Assembly (NCBI GenBank): GCA_963383645.1
Contig: OY726574.1
Coordinates: 60,095,894-60,159,893 of the forward strand
Reading direction: 5' to 3'
Length of the DNA: 64,000 bases
DNA from: Muscardinus avellanarius
Lineage: Eukaryota > Chordata > Mammalia > Rodentia > Gliridae
A program made the translations under genes and the position numbers. Under the pieces are notes generated by a model. That model saw nothing but the letters and a program-made list of their open reading frames with translations. It did not search any database and had not been told where the DNA came from. Positions within the stretch are counted from its first letter, which is position 1, and every line of letters starts with the position of its first letter. Positions 43,061 through 53,562 of the stretch are shown here, one piece after another.

Positions 43061-44611
43061 GAAACTCCATGCAGACAGTTCGGGTCTGCGTCCTGGCGGT
43101 GGGCCTAGGACAGGAAGCTGGCGAGGAGGAGGATGCCTGCTCCTGGGCAGGTTTTCCTTGTGTTTCCCAGAGGGAGGCAGGCCCAGGCTCCCTCTTGGAG
43201 CAGCTGCCCTTCTGGCTTCTGGGGCGAGGCGGTGGTAGGAGCAGAGTGACTCAGGGTCTGGGAGTCAGCAGGTCCAGGGAAGGAGAGAGCCTCGCCTGCA
43301 ATTTCTCTCTCAGTGGAACCCCCTCCCTTTTCAGGGAGTTTCTTCAAAATGTATGCTAATGAACTGCCATGGTTATGAGAAAATGTGGAAACTTCACCTT
43401 CTAGTATCAATTATTCATGACATAATTTTCCCCCAGAACATGAAGTCCTAAAAAAAATGAATACTGTCTTTCTAAAACAGGTTAAGATTTTGTCTAATAT
43501 TTTCCTATGACACAACTTCACTTCCAGCTCGACATGAGACTTCGCATCTGCTCAGTCTTTCTCCTTGGCTGGAAAATGGTTTTCCCCCAGGACAATAATC
43601 AGATCCACAAATGGAATGATTTTTAATACCAAATTTAAATATGCAATAAAATAAGCCAGTAATTCACAGTTACTCTCCAAGCATCGTTTGTTTTTGAGGC
43701 AGGCAGAACATTAATAAAGGTAGAAAGCTAATCTGTAACCCAAACACTTTAATAAATAAAGATAACAGCTTTTAAAAGAGCAGAGAAAAATGCACTGACC
43801 TTTTCCAACTCTATTTGTGAATGTGGTATTATTTATGGCGCACAGAATTGTAATGACACCAGCAGGTTCCTAACCTCACAGACCTTCTATCCTAGACGCC
43901 ATGTTCCATCTGGCTGACTCTAAGACGGTGTGTTGAAGGGTGAGAAGGAGCCATCTTTGTCTTGCTGTTTGGGAATGTCTAGCACATCTGTTAGGAAATC
44001 ATTGCAACTGGCACATTACTGCATACACTCTGCTTCCAGTTTTTCTATGAATCACGAGCCTTAAGTGCTTTATAACCAAGGTGATATAGAGCGGACATTT
44101 ACCCAGTGAAATTGAGAGGAGGCGGGGAAGAGAACAGAAAGGGAGGGAAGGGAAGAATGGACTCTAAGCAGAGGGCAGTTACTGATTACATTTAAAGTGA
44201 AGCCCAGATGTCCAAAATGATAAATGATTTTCGCTTATTTGTGACCAAACATGGAACACCACAGAGATGTTCTTTAAATATCCTACTTTTTTCTAACCTG
44301 AATTTTGTATTATAGTGAGGTTGAATAATTAGTGTTATGGGAAGCCACCCTAAAAGTTGCCACCATTGCACCTTGAACGTGCTTCTCCCCGGGTTCATTC
44401 CTCTTCCTTGCCAAACATTTATTGAGTGATTATCATGTGCCACTCTTACTAGTAGAGATAGACTGCTGGAGAATGGAACCACACTCATGAGGACGCCAGG
44501 GTCTAACAGAAATTCCCAAATGTATTGGCTTACTCATTCCCTTTTCAGAAAAAAAAAATAAAATACTTAGCATCCCCTTGGCATTTCCATCACCCCCATA
44601 TTTTAAATTTT
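43061..44611. other. Unassigned sequence, 1.5 kb
   Basis: GC-richer at 43070-43330, with overlapping open frames on both strands (107 codons plus, 101 minus) and no domain I recognise. ACATTTATTGAGTGATTATC near 44415 could be a small MIR/L2 piece on the minus strand. Confidence 0.4.
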
Positions 44612-44813
44612 AATTAATTTATTTGGGGGCGCTGGGAATTGAAGTCAGGGAATTTCTACTTCCAAGCTATACCCCCAAGCCTATTTGCTTGCTTGCTTGC
44701 TTGGTTTCTTTCTTTCTTTATTTCTTCCTTCCTTCCTTTCTTTCTTTTGTTCTTTTTCTTTGCAAAAGAGTCTCACCAAATTACTAAGGGTCTTGCTAAA
44801 CTGCTGAAGCTGG

Positions 44814-45013
44814 CCGGGCGTGGTGGCGCACGCTTGCAATCCCTGTGTTTGGGAGGCTGAGACAGGAGGATCACACAGGTTCAAAGCCAGCCTCAGCTAC
44901 TTAGTGAGGCTTTCAGCAACTTAGTGAGACCCTGTTTCCAAATAAAATATAAAATAGGTCTGGGAGTGTAGCCCAGAGGTAGAAAGCCTCTGGGTTCCAC
45001 CTCGAGTACCACA

Positions 45014-45047
<34 letters not shown>
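44814..45047 (+). mobile_element. B1-dID SINE nested in reverse orientation
   Basis: It starts CCGGGCGTGGTGGCGCACGC. The ID half opens GGTCTGGGAGTGTAGCCCAG but keeps CTGGGTTCCACC, so it is intermediate between the standard and young subfamilies. The tail is (AAAT)n. A degraded target duplication, AAACTGCTGAAGCTGG versus AAATCTTGAGGCTGG, flanks it. Confidence 0.92.
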
Positions 45048-45049
<2 letters not shown>

Positions 45050-45052
45050 ATC
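45013..45052 (+). repeat. (AAAT)n microsatellite
   Basis: About ten AAAT units forming the tail of the nested SINE. Confidence 0.97.
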
Positions 45053-45119
45053 TTGAGGCTGGTCTCAAACCTGCAATTGTCCTTTCTCAGCATATCCAAG
45101 TGAGTGCCACCACACACAG

Positions 45120-45579
45120 CTCCACCCCCTTATTTTTATTCAATGCTTCCCAGTTGTATGTGGTGCTCTTACCTCCTCCCTGGGTTAATCCAGCATCCTC
45201 CACACCAGGGGCAGGATCCCCACCTCTGAACATCTATGCAGAATGCTTCTGTTCTTCCCATCCCTCTTCTCCAGGCCTATCTCCATCAGTTTTCCTAAGA
45301 CCTTACCGAATCCCATTTTCTCCTCTTTCATGACCTATGTTTCAACCTCCTCTGCCCCCATTTCTAATCTACCCGCCTGGGTTCTCTCTCATCTGTGAAA
45401 CCCTAAAGCTTATATTCAGCCCTCACACCACAACCCCTAAGGCTCCAGGGCCAGAATGATTCACAGCAGTGTTCTGAGCTACCATTGCCTGAAAAATATT
45501 TTAAAGACACGACAAAATGAAGCTTTTGGCATGGAACAAATAAAGGATACTTGTACAATTCTTTATTTTCTTTTCCTTT
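45120..45579. other. Unassigned sequence
   Basis: C/T-rich unique DNA. A 77-codon plus-strand frame at 45100-45333 has no known domain. Confidence 0.4.
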
Positions 45580-45765
45580 GATTTCCCAGGAGAATTCTAC
45601 TTTTGAGTAATACCCCTGACCCTATTTTAATTTTTTATATTGAAACAGGGTGTTGATAAGTTGCGGAGGGTCTTGCTAATTTGCTGAGGCTGGTCTTGAA
45701 CCCAGGATCTTCCTGTCTTACTTTTCCAAGTACTGAGATTACAATTGTGTGCCACCAGGCCCTGT
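45580..45765 (-). mobile_element. B1-dID SINE, old
   Basis: A diverged ID half (GAGAATTCTACTTTTGAGTA), linker, and B1 half with GCTGAGGCTGGTCTTGAACC, ending TGTGCCACCAGGCCCTG. Confidence 0.85.
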
Positions 45766-45854
45766 TTACTTGTTCAATTTTAACTCTAAGTAAAATTATG
45801 TCTTCTCTATGGACTTAAAGACTTTTCCTAAAGCCAGAGCAAAAGAGAACATAG

Positions 45855-46060
45855 TTCCAGGCATGGTGGTGCACGCTTGTAATCCCCGCACTTGGGAGAC
45901 AGAGACAGGAGTATCGCACATGTCCAAAGACAGCTGCGCTGGCTGAAGAAACCCTGTTTGCAAATAAAAATATAAAAAATAGGTTTCTGGGAGTGCATCC
46001 CCGAGGTAGAAGGGTTTCCAGGAACCTCAGTACCATCAAAAAAAAAGGAAAGAAAGAAAG
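45855..46060 (+). mobile_element. B1-dID SINE, young subfamily, decayed B box
   Basis: CAGGCATGGTGGTGCACGCT start, AGCTGCGCTGGCTGAAGAAA, and the subfamily ID end GGTTTCCAGGAACCTCAGTA. The B1-half B box is mutated (CATGTCCAAAG). Possible target copies are AGAACATAGTTC and AGAAACAGGTTC. Confidence 0.92.
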
Positions 46061-46130
46061 GAAAGAAAGAAAGAAAGGAAGGAAGGAAGAAGGAAGGAAA
46101 GAAGGAAGAGAAAGAAAGAAAAAAGAAAGA
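46036..46130 (+). repeat. (AAAG)n/(AAGG)n tract
   Basis: Pure purine run grown from the tail of the preceding SINE. It gives K/E/R-rich spurious frames. Confidence 0.95.
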
Positions 46131-46139
46131 AACAGGTTC

Positions 46140-46836
46140 ACCATGTTGATTAGAAAGGACACCACTACCTTTCCTGCTGATACTCAATATTTGGCAATTA
46201 TGGAATGCTGGCTTTACTGGAGAATAGGGATCATGGAGTCTCCTCCTCAGCTTTCAAAGGAAGGCTGGTCAATATGTGGAAGGTTGGAATCCCTGCCAGC
46301 AGGCCCAAAAGAGGCAATTTGTGAAGCTTTTGGGGTAGACCCGAGGTTGCAAGAAAACCTTTAAAGATTTAAAATTCCAGAAATAGAACAGCTGCAAAGA
46401 ATGGCTGCAAGCTGGAAGGCATGAAGCCAGGCTGGAAGAGCCAGTACAAAGAGCACCACAATTGACCAGGCCATAGGGATTGAGCTGCCAAGGCCCTGCA
46501 CAGATCACATCTCACCACCATGTGCCCTGGTGTGAGAAATGGAGCCATAGGATCAATGATTTCCCTGTTGAATTTTCATACAGGTTTGGCCCCATTTCTT
46601 CTTTCTATGGTCTTCGTCCTCCCTTTTGGAATTGCATGTGTATAACTTGCTTTTAATTTTTATTATTTTACAGGATATCACAGTCAAGAGTTCACCTTGA
46701 GCCTCAAAAGAGACTTTGAACTTTGGAACTTTTGAGCTATGCTACAACTATTAAGACTTTGGGAACTGTTGGAGATGGAATAAATGCATTTTACATTCTG
46801 AACTGGGCATGAGCTCCTCAGGGTTCAGAGCCAGAA
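46140..46836 (+). mobile_element. ERVL-MaLR internal region
   Basis: GGGATTGAGCTGCCAAGGCC, CTCCCTTTTGGAATTGCATG, ATAACTTGCTTTTAATTTTT, GAGACTTTGAACTTTGGAAC and TTAAGACTTTGGGAACTGTT occur in the order of MaLR internal sequence, directly before an LTR. MaLR internals carry no intact genes and none is seen here. Confidence 0.85.
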
Positions 46837-47220
46837 TGATATGGTCTAATATATAATGTCCCCTGAAGATCTCAGGGTTGAGAGTTAAGTCCTGAGGTTG
46901 TCATCTCATGAGTAGCTTATCTGGTTTATCTGGATGTAATGTAGTCCTATAGGGTGTGGCTGGAGAAAGGGGGTCCGTAGGTTTGGCCTTAGGAATCGTG
47001 CTTGTGTCTTTGACTCCCCTTTTCTCTCTCTGCTTTTAGCCTTCATGATGTGAGGAGCAGAGTGTGTGCTCTCCACCTCTGCCATGCCCTGAGCTTCAGA
47101 CTCGGGCCTCACGTGAACTGAACCCAGAATATCCAAAACCCTTTGAGCAAATAAATCTTCTTTCCTCTAGTTTGTGTGGTCAGTTGCTTTGGGTTATTTC
47201 AGTGAAAATGTTGACTGTGA
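46837..47220 (+). mobile_element. ERVL-MaLR 3' LTR
   Basis: It starts TGATATGGTCTAATATATAA, has the CT-rich CTTTTCTCTCTCTGCTTTTA, the CTTCATGATGTGAGGAGCAG segment and the poly(A) part GAGCAAATAAATCTTC, and ends near GTTGACTGTGA. It is joined to internal sequence, so it is a true 3' LTR. The 5' LTR is absent. Confidence 0.87.
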
Positions 47221-47644
47221 TGCTGGGGACCATAGAAGAGGATGCGCCCTGGTGGTCAGCACTCTGGAGAAGGGTTTCTATCAGTTTTTAAGGCAGTGTT
47301 GTTAAGATGGATACTGGCACAGAATTCTTTATTCATGGTGCACGTGGCTGGTGATTCTCAGAACAGAGCACAGATTTACTCATGCTAAACAACTCTTGCT
47401 TCCATACTCATAAAGTCCAAGTTAAAGAACACTTCTAGCTCTCTCGTGTCTGAACTGGGTGCACCCTTTGATCCTTAGATTCAAAGTTCTGACACTCCGG
47501 GTGAGCGAGCCCTGGTGACTAGTCTTCCTTACATACTCTCTCTCGCTGAACCAGGGCTCCACATCTGTGTGTGCCAGATTTCCTACTGGTGGAGCCTCCC
47601 ACTGGAGACTCTGTGTTACAGTTACTAGTATATTTACTGTTATC
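47221..47644. other. Unassigned sequence
   Basis: No gene or repeat is recognised. Confidence 0.4.
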
Positions 47645-47830
47645 TCCCCCTGATAAATGCCATGCTAATAGCTAGCACACATAGTTTCCATGTTTTGGCA
47701 GGCATTCTTCAAAGGATTTTATTCTCATTGAATTCCTTAATCCTCATGACAATCTAATGAGGTTGGTGCTAAGGTCATTCCCATTTTTTCTGACAATAAA
47801 ACTGAGGCTTGGAGAAGTTGCATCTAGATC
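47645..47830 (-). mobile_element. MIR SINE, old
   Basis: CTTAATCCTCATGACAATCT, AATGAGGTTGGTGCTAAGGT and AAACTGAGGCTTGGAGAAGT are the reverse complement of the MIR core and 3' part. Confidence 0.85.
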
Positions 47831-48007
47831 CTGTTAAGTTTAGGGTATTTACTATATTGAATTGAATTTTACATTTGAAAGACTCAGTGATATAAATATT
47901 AATCTTGTTTTGATATATGTATGTGTTTGTATATGTTTGTATGTGCGTGTGAAAGAGAGTGCGAGAGAGAGATAGGTATTTTTTTCTTTCTTTCTTTTTT
48001 TTTGTGT

Positions 48008-48258
48008 GTGTGAGTTTGGTGAGTACTACCGGGAATTGAACCCAAGGCTAACTCTACCTCTGAGCTATTCCCAACCTCATTTTATTTTATTTTATTTTAT
48101 TTTATTTTATTTTATTTTATTTTATTTTATTTTGAAACAGGGTCTCCCTACATTTCTGAGGGTCTTGCTAAGTTGCTGAGACTGGCTCAAACCTTTGACC
48201 CTCCTGCCTTGGCCTCCCAAGTACTGGGATTACAGGTGTGCTCTACCACTCCCAAAAT
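48008..48258 (-). mobile_element. B1-dID SINE with (TTTTA)n linker
   Basis: The ID half GGGAATTGAACCCAAGGC is separated from the B1 half (GAAACAGGGTCTCCCTACAT) by about eleven TTTTA units. The array sits exactly in the linker. Confidence 0.92.
48078..48133 (+). repeat. (TTTTA)n microsatellite
   Basis: Pentanucleotide array inside a SINE linker. Confidence 0.98.
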
Positions 48259-48260
48259 AA

Positions 48261-49196
48261 TATTTCTATTTTCATTTTATAATTTGTTCCAGAAATTAAT
48301 TTGTTTACCATGATGTTTATCTAATGGCTGGTGAACAGTGGCTTCAAAACAATACAAAATAGAGATCTTGTGCTTCATATTTGACTATTTCTATAATTTA
48401 GTATATTTTAGTGGTTTAATTTCATCAAAATTAATAAGGATGCTTCACTTTTGCTTTTGTACTTCCTAAGCATATTTCATCGTGTGTCAGGCAGTAATTG
48501 TATTTTAACAAAAACCATGAGTTCTTTCTCTGTAACCTCAATTTTCTTTTATTTCTTTAGGCACTGAGATTGCGATGTCACTGTTCTTAAAATCGAATGT
48601 TTCACAGTTAGCTAGGTAGAATAAGTTCTAGTCTCCTGCAGCACAGGGGGTGACTACAGTTCACAATAACCTATTACATATTTTATGAAGAGCTGGAAGA
48701 GAGGAAATTCACAGTCTCCAAACATAAAGGAAGGATGAAATGGAAAAGCTGATTAACCTGATTTAATCATAATACATTGTGTGCCCGTGCTGAAATATCA
48801 CACTGTACCTCATCAGTATGTATGCCCAATTATCACATGGCAATGGGGAAAAAAAGAAGTTACTTTGTTCTGTCGCCTCCAGAGGTCTCCCCATGAAACA
48901 GCCTCCTGGATCACCTGTGAAAGCAGAAGCCAGGATGCCAAATAGGTGGCGCCGTGGATGCACTGACCTCTTGTGAGATGAATAAGCCAAGAGCTGCCTG
49001 TTCCAAGGTGCATCTGAGAAACCCGCAAGCCAGGTGTGGCGCCTGGGTGAGAGTGTGTGTAATCATCTCTGCCGCGATGCTTTCTTTGGTTTATAAAATT
49101 CTTAGAGGAGAGGTACTTTGCCACCTATAGTTGGCTCATTTTCACAAAGCTTTGTGCCTTCTTTGTGCCACAGTTGCACAAAGCTTTTATTTTTCT
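48261..49196. other. Unassigned sequence
   Basis: Includes two overlapping minus-strand frames (75 and 103 codons at 48763-49124) in unique DNA. Neither has a domain I recognise. Confidence 0.4.
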
Positions 49197-49555
49197 GTTG
49201 GGCGTGGTGGCGAACGCTTGTGATCTCAGCATTCGGGAGGCTGAGACCTGAGGATAGAGGTTCGTGGACAGCCTCAGCTACTTAGTGAGGCCCTCTGCAA
49301 CTCTGTGAGATCCTATTTCGAAGTGAAGAATAAAAAATAGGGCAGGGGCTGGAGCTGGGAAATCATGGACAGCCTCAGCTACTTAGTGAAGCCCTTTGCA
49401 ACTCCTTGAGACCCTATTTCAAAGTGAAGAATAAAAAGATAGGGCAGAGGCTGGAGCTGGGAGATCGAAGACCTGCAAAAAAAAAAAAAAAAAAATAGGA
49501 CCTGGGGTGTAGCTCCGAGATAGAATGCCCCTGGGTTCCATCCCCAGTACCATAA
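49197..49555 (+). mobile_element. B1-dID SINE with internal tandem duplication
   Basis: The B1 half starts GTTGGGCGTGGTGGCGAACG. A 101-bp unit (49265-49365) is repeated at 49366-49466. Then come a long A-run and an ID half (CTGGGGTGTAGCTCCGAGAT). The repeat makes it about 360 bp instead of 200. Confidence 0.95.
49265..49466 (+). repeat. 101-bp tandem duplication in a SINE
   Basis: Two units both begin TGGACAGCCTCAGCTACTTA and end with GGGCAG(G/A)GGCTGGAGCTGGG plus a few bases. They differ at roughly ten positions. Confidence 0.95.
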
Positions 49556-49569
49556 AAAAAAGCTTTTCT

Positions 49570-50345
49570 TTTTCTGTTTATTTATTGGTGCATTGCAGTC
49601 ACACCACAGGGAGATTCAAGGTGGAGCAGACACGCATCACACAGCGCTTGGCCTTTCCCCCTCTGCTTCTTCCTTCTCTTTCCCACTACATGTTAGTGAG
49701 ATCCGTAGTGATAACTTCTGATGTTATTTGAATTTCTCTCCCACATCCTCCTTTTTCCCCTTCCCATCTCCCTCCCCAGCCTCATCCTCCTGGCCTCTCT
49801 CCTCATCGGTCTCTAGTTTCCACGTATGAGAGAAAACATATGCCCTTTGACTTTCTGAGGGGTGATTGCACTTAGCATAGCATTCTCTAGTTATAGCCAC
49901 TTGCCTGCAAGTTACATAATTTTATTCCTAAGGCTGAGTAAATTTCCATTGTGTGTACATACTACATCTTTTTATCCGTTCATCTGTCGTCAGACATCTT
50001 GGTTCCAGAATTTGACCATTGTGATTGCACAGCAATAAACATGGGCATGCATTTATCAGTATAACATTCCATCTAATGTCAGAATGGTAATTATCAAGAA
50101 TACAAACAGTAATAAATATTGGCAAGGATGTGGGAAATTAAGAACTGTTATACATGACTGGTGGGATTATAAATTCGTATGGCCACGACGGGGATTACTA
50201 TGGAAGTTACTCAAAAGACTAGACGTGGAGCCACCATATGATTTAGCTGGACCACTCCTCTGTATCTTTCCAAAAGGGCTGTTTTTAAAAAGTCTTTCCC
50301 CAACCGTCCCTTGCATAAAATGCAGAAATAGCATATCAGCAGCCT
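49570..50345 (-). mobile_element. L1 with 5' inversion (twin priming)
   Basis: 49570-50075 is antisense L1: TTTATTGGTGCATTGCAGTC terminus, then CACTTAGCATAGCATTCTCT and TTATCCGTTCATCTGTCGTC. From about 50085 the strand flips to sense ORF2: GCAAGGATGTGGGAAATTAA, GACTGGTGGGATTATAAATT and GAGCCACCATATGATTTAGC. The sense part lies just upstream of the antisense part in L1, as expected of one insertion with an inverted 5' end. Confidence 0.9.
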
Positions 50346-51017
50346 TTTAATACAGCTGGGTTATGATTCAACAGTTCAAAATGTCCTTATTTCAAACTGG
50401 CCTGAGGGAAAATCTGGCTAAAATCAAGACTTGTGGGACACATGTGAGATGACTCTGAGCACACTCTGAAGCTCACTGTTTATCTTCTGTTCCTATTGAA
50501 TCCCATATGTGAACATTTTCTGGGCTGTCTGGAACCAGGCTGATTCCTTTCTCTTCAAGGCTGCTCTGTAAGCCCAGTGCTTGGTGGCAAAGGGCAGGCT
50601 GACAGGAGTGAGGAAGAGTGAGCACGCCCAGTGGGGCTTGTTAGGCGAGCGCTCTCCACCATGGCCGGGCGTGTGCCTTGACCTTCAACCAGAACATGTC
50701 CTACAGTCCTGGATAAAGAGTGACACCGCCAGACTCCATTTCCACAAGTGAAAATTTAAAGAAAATTTCTTAATATGAAACTTAAAATATCTTCTTCTTA
50801 TGTCTATCATCTACAGATGAGGATGGAATGGTAAGCTCGGGGGGGAGGGGAGAGTAACTTATTGGTCTCAAACAAACAACAATCATTCTTTGATAGAAAT
50901 CTTATGTGGCCCAGGTATGGGGTTTCTAGACTAAAATATGTGACACACAGTGGTGAGGTAGAATTTTTAAAACTGAAAGTATTCAGTAAAAATCAGAGCA
51001 ACATGACCCTTTGGTTT
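50346..51017. other. Unassigned sequence
   Basis: No gene or repeat is recognised. Confidence 0.4.
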
Positions 51018-51310
51018 AGAAGTATTAAGAAGCAGATCTTGAGAAAAGGATTTGAGTAAAAATCGCTTATTTGGGAAGGAAATCTAGGAAAAGCTGGTAA
51101 GGGTGCAGGGAAGCAAGACCAGGAAAGGCTGACGGCCCATAAAGTCCTTAGCCTCTGGAGCGCAGCAGAGAGCACACCTGAGTTACCCAGCTGAGGGGCC
51201 GCTGAGGCTGCGGTATCATACACCTCTGTCCTTGGTTGCAGGCTGCCTCCAGGAGCTGATCTTCCCAGCACTTGACCTGTGAGATAAGTAAGAGCCAAGG
51301 GTATCCGGAT
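51018..51310 (+). mobile_element. Old dispersed repeat, unclassified
   Basis: AAGAAGCAGATCTTGAGAAA, then AAATCGCTTATTTGGGAAGG, matches the opening of the segments at 22.4 and 30.66 kb. The family is not named. Confidence 0.45.
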
Positions 51311-51409
51311 GAAGAACAGGACCTCCAGTCAGCCTCCCAGATGCTCAGAGTGCACAGAATGCAGGTGTAGAGATGAGGGGCAGAGAAATGGGCAAGGTGA
51401 CAGGCGACC

Positions 51410-51848
51410 TGCTTGCTGTAGTTTGGGTCTGGAATGACCCAAAGGGCTGAAAGCTTGGTCCTCAGTGCAGCAGCAGGGTCCTGGGCTCGCACCTCATCAA
51501 CAGACTAGCCTATTGGAGGAGTCACAGGTGCTTGAACTCTTGGGAGGTGGTGGAAACTGGAGGGCGAGCCCAGTTGAAGGAAGAGACTCCGGGGTGCACT
51601 CTTGGAGACTGTATCTTACCCCTGGCTCCCCTCTTTCTCTTTCTCTCTCTGCTTCCTGAAGACCAGGAAGTGAGCAGTTTTTCTGGATTATGATTTTCCA
51701 CCATGACACTCTGCCTCACCAGGCCCAAAGCAACAGACCGGCCAACTGTGGACTGAGCCTCTGAAACCATGAGTCAAAATGAACCTTTCCTGCTTTAAGC
51801 TGTTTTTCTCAGGCATTTTGTCACAGGAACAGAAAGGTGACTAATACA
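51410..51848 (+). mobile_element. Solo ERVL-MaLR LTR with 5-bp duplication
   Basis: It begins TGCTTGCTGTAGTTTGGGTC and passes through CTTGGGAGGTGGTGGAAACT, GGCCCAAAGCAACAGACCGG and GAACCTTTCCTGC, ending GACTAATACA. CGACC flanks it at 51405-51409 and 51849-51853, the 5-bp duplication usual for this class. TG...CA ends are present. Confidence 0.93.
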
Positions 51849-51853
51849 CGACC

Positions 51854-52976
51854 TTGATGTCATGAAATCAAGTCATCGACCAGGTGCTGAGCCCGAGCTT
51901 CCTGAAGACTTTTCTCTTCCCTTTACTCTACTCATAGGCTTTGTCTAACTCAAATATTAACGGCTACAAAGCTAGGAAGGTACAGGCAGCTGATGGGCAG
52001 TAACTAGATCAACTTGGCTTTGGTTTTGTCTGAGTTTAGCAGAGTGGGATATGAGGACAGGCAAACGCTGAACTTACAGAACAAGGAATATAAGATGAAA
52101 AGATGTCGTCAGCATGTCAGCATCATCTAAAAGCAGCAGAAAGCCGCACAACTGGTAGGCATTTGCTCCTAAACAAGGAGCCTTATATTTGTTTTCACCA
52201 TAAAAGGAAGTGTTTATTCAACACTGGAAACTTTCTCACCAGTGTGAGTTCATCCAGATTGGGCATTAGCAGCATCTCATTTGAAAGGTCACACGGGGCC
52301 CAGGATAGTATCACTGGGAAAGTGAGGATATTGAAACCCAGCCCCTGTGGACTGCCCTGCAGAATTGGGGAAGCTAATCCAGGTGGTACACACTGGTATC
52401 TGAACAAATTACCCAGAAATTGACTGCTGTTAGTGTAAGCTAATTTAATCTCCCTGGAATTTAGCCTTCTTGGCAAAGTTGTCCTCCCCTGGAAGAGAAA
52501 AAGTGAATCAAACAGTGGTTTAGACCAGATACACCAGCCTTTCCACCCCAGGAAAAATGTCTGCAGGGCCAATCGGTAGAAATAAAGGGAAGCATCTAAC
52601 GTTTTTGGCAAAGTGCTTAGTATTGCATTGGCTTCTCTGGGCAGGAGGCATATTTACAAAGATGGTTACTACAGAAAAAATGACAGCCAGCTGCAGGCAG
52701 CCACCCACCTCAGGGGAGCTGGAGGATTGTTCTGGAAACACTCATGTTCCTGCAGACTCCTGGCAGCTCTGTGTCCCCCGAGGTCCTGAATAAATACCCC
52801 CCTAAAGGGGGAGCCCTGATACCTGCAACTCTTCCCAGGTAATATCTGCTTTTTTATGCATACTAGACATCCAGAATTAATATTGTCCCTTATCATCATC
52901 TCCTGGAAATTGAAAAAAAAATGTGAAATTACCAAGGCTCAGAGATGATGTAGACGTCAACAATGAGAGCTCTTGG
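51854..52976. other. Unassigned sequence, 1.1 kb
   Basis: Carries the longest minus-strand open frame of the window (138 codons, 52195-52611). It has no domain I know and no splice signals I can support. CCCCCTAAAGGGGG near 52798 is a short palindrome. Confidence 0.4.
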
Positions 52977-53397
52977 TGTTCTGATTCGGATCGGGAGCCT
53001 CTCTCAATGTCGCACGTGTTCAGAGGTTGGGCTCTTGGGCAGTGATTGGATCACGAGGGCTCTGACCTTTAGCTGGATTGATCCAGTTGACCATTACTAA
53101 CTCAAATTACTACTGGGAGAATGCAGAAACCATATTCAACCCGTGGGGCCCGGCTGGAGGAAGTAGGTGACTGAGGATGCGCCCTCAGGGACTAGGTCCT
53201 GCCTCAGTTCCTTCCTGCTATCTCTGTGTCCATGAGCTTTCCTTGTACCACACCCTTCTGTGGTGGTGCTGAAGGAGTCATGGAACCGGTTGACCATGGG
53301 CCAAACTTCTGAAACCATGAACCAAAATAAACCTTTATCTTTTAAGTTGTTTATGGCAGGTATTTAGGTGACAGTGTTGGAAAACTGACTGACGCAC
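52977..53397 (+). mobile_element. MaLR-type LTR
   Basis: GTGATTGGATCACGAGGGCT, TCCTTCCTGCTATCTCTGTG, AAACCATGAACCAAAATAAA, CCTTTATCTTTTAAG and GGCAGGTATTTAGGTGACAG, ending GACTGACGCAC. A complete LTR by its internal order. The boundaries are approximate. Confidence 0.85.
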
Positions 53398-53562
53398 TTA
53401 GTGAGTGCCCCCAAATGTAGAAACTGAGGAAAGGCAGTTGATAATCAACCGGTAGCTGATAAGCAAAGAATGAAATAGGCAGCTACCAGAGAACAACTTT
53501 ATTCCCAACCTATTTTTGAAAAAGAAACTATAAACCAATGTTAATGTCCAAGATACACAGTC

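Larger units (their letters stand above)
44612..45119 (-). mobile_element. B1-dID SINE, host of an inverted insertion
   Basis: ID half, a linker expanded into CTTG/TTTC/TTCC units (44686-44756) and part of the B1 half run to 44813. The B1 half resumes at 45063 and ends CCACCACACACAGC. It is split by an opposite-strand SINE. Confidence 0.88.

Noticed and set aside
52195..52611. 138-codon minus-strand open frame
   Set aside because: No recognisable family, no splice or start context, and an antisense frame of 106 codons overlaps it. It is compatible with chance in about 64 kb.
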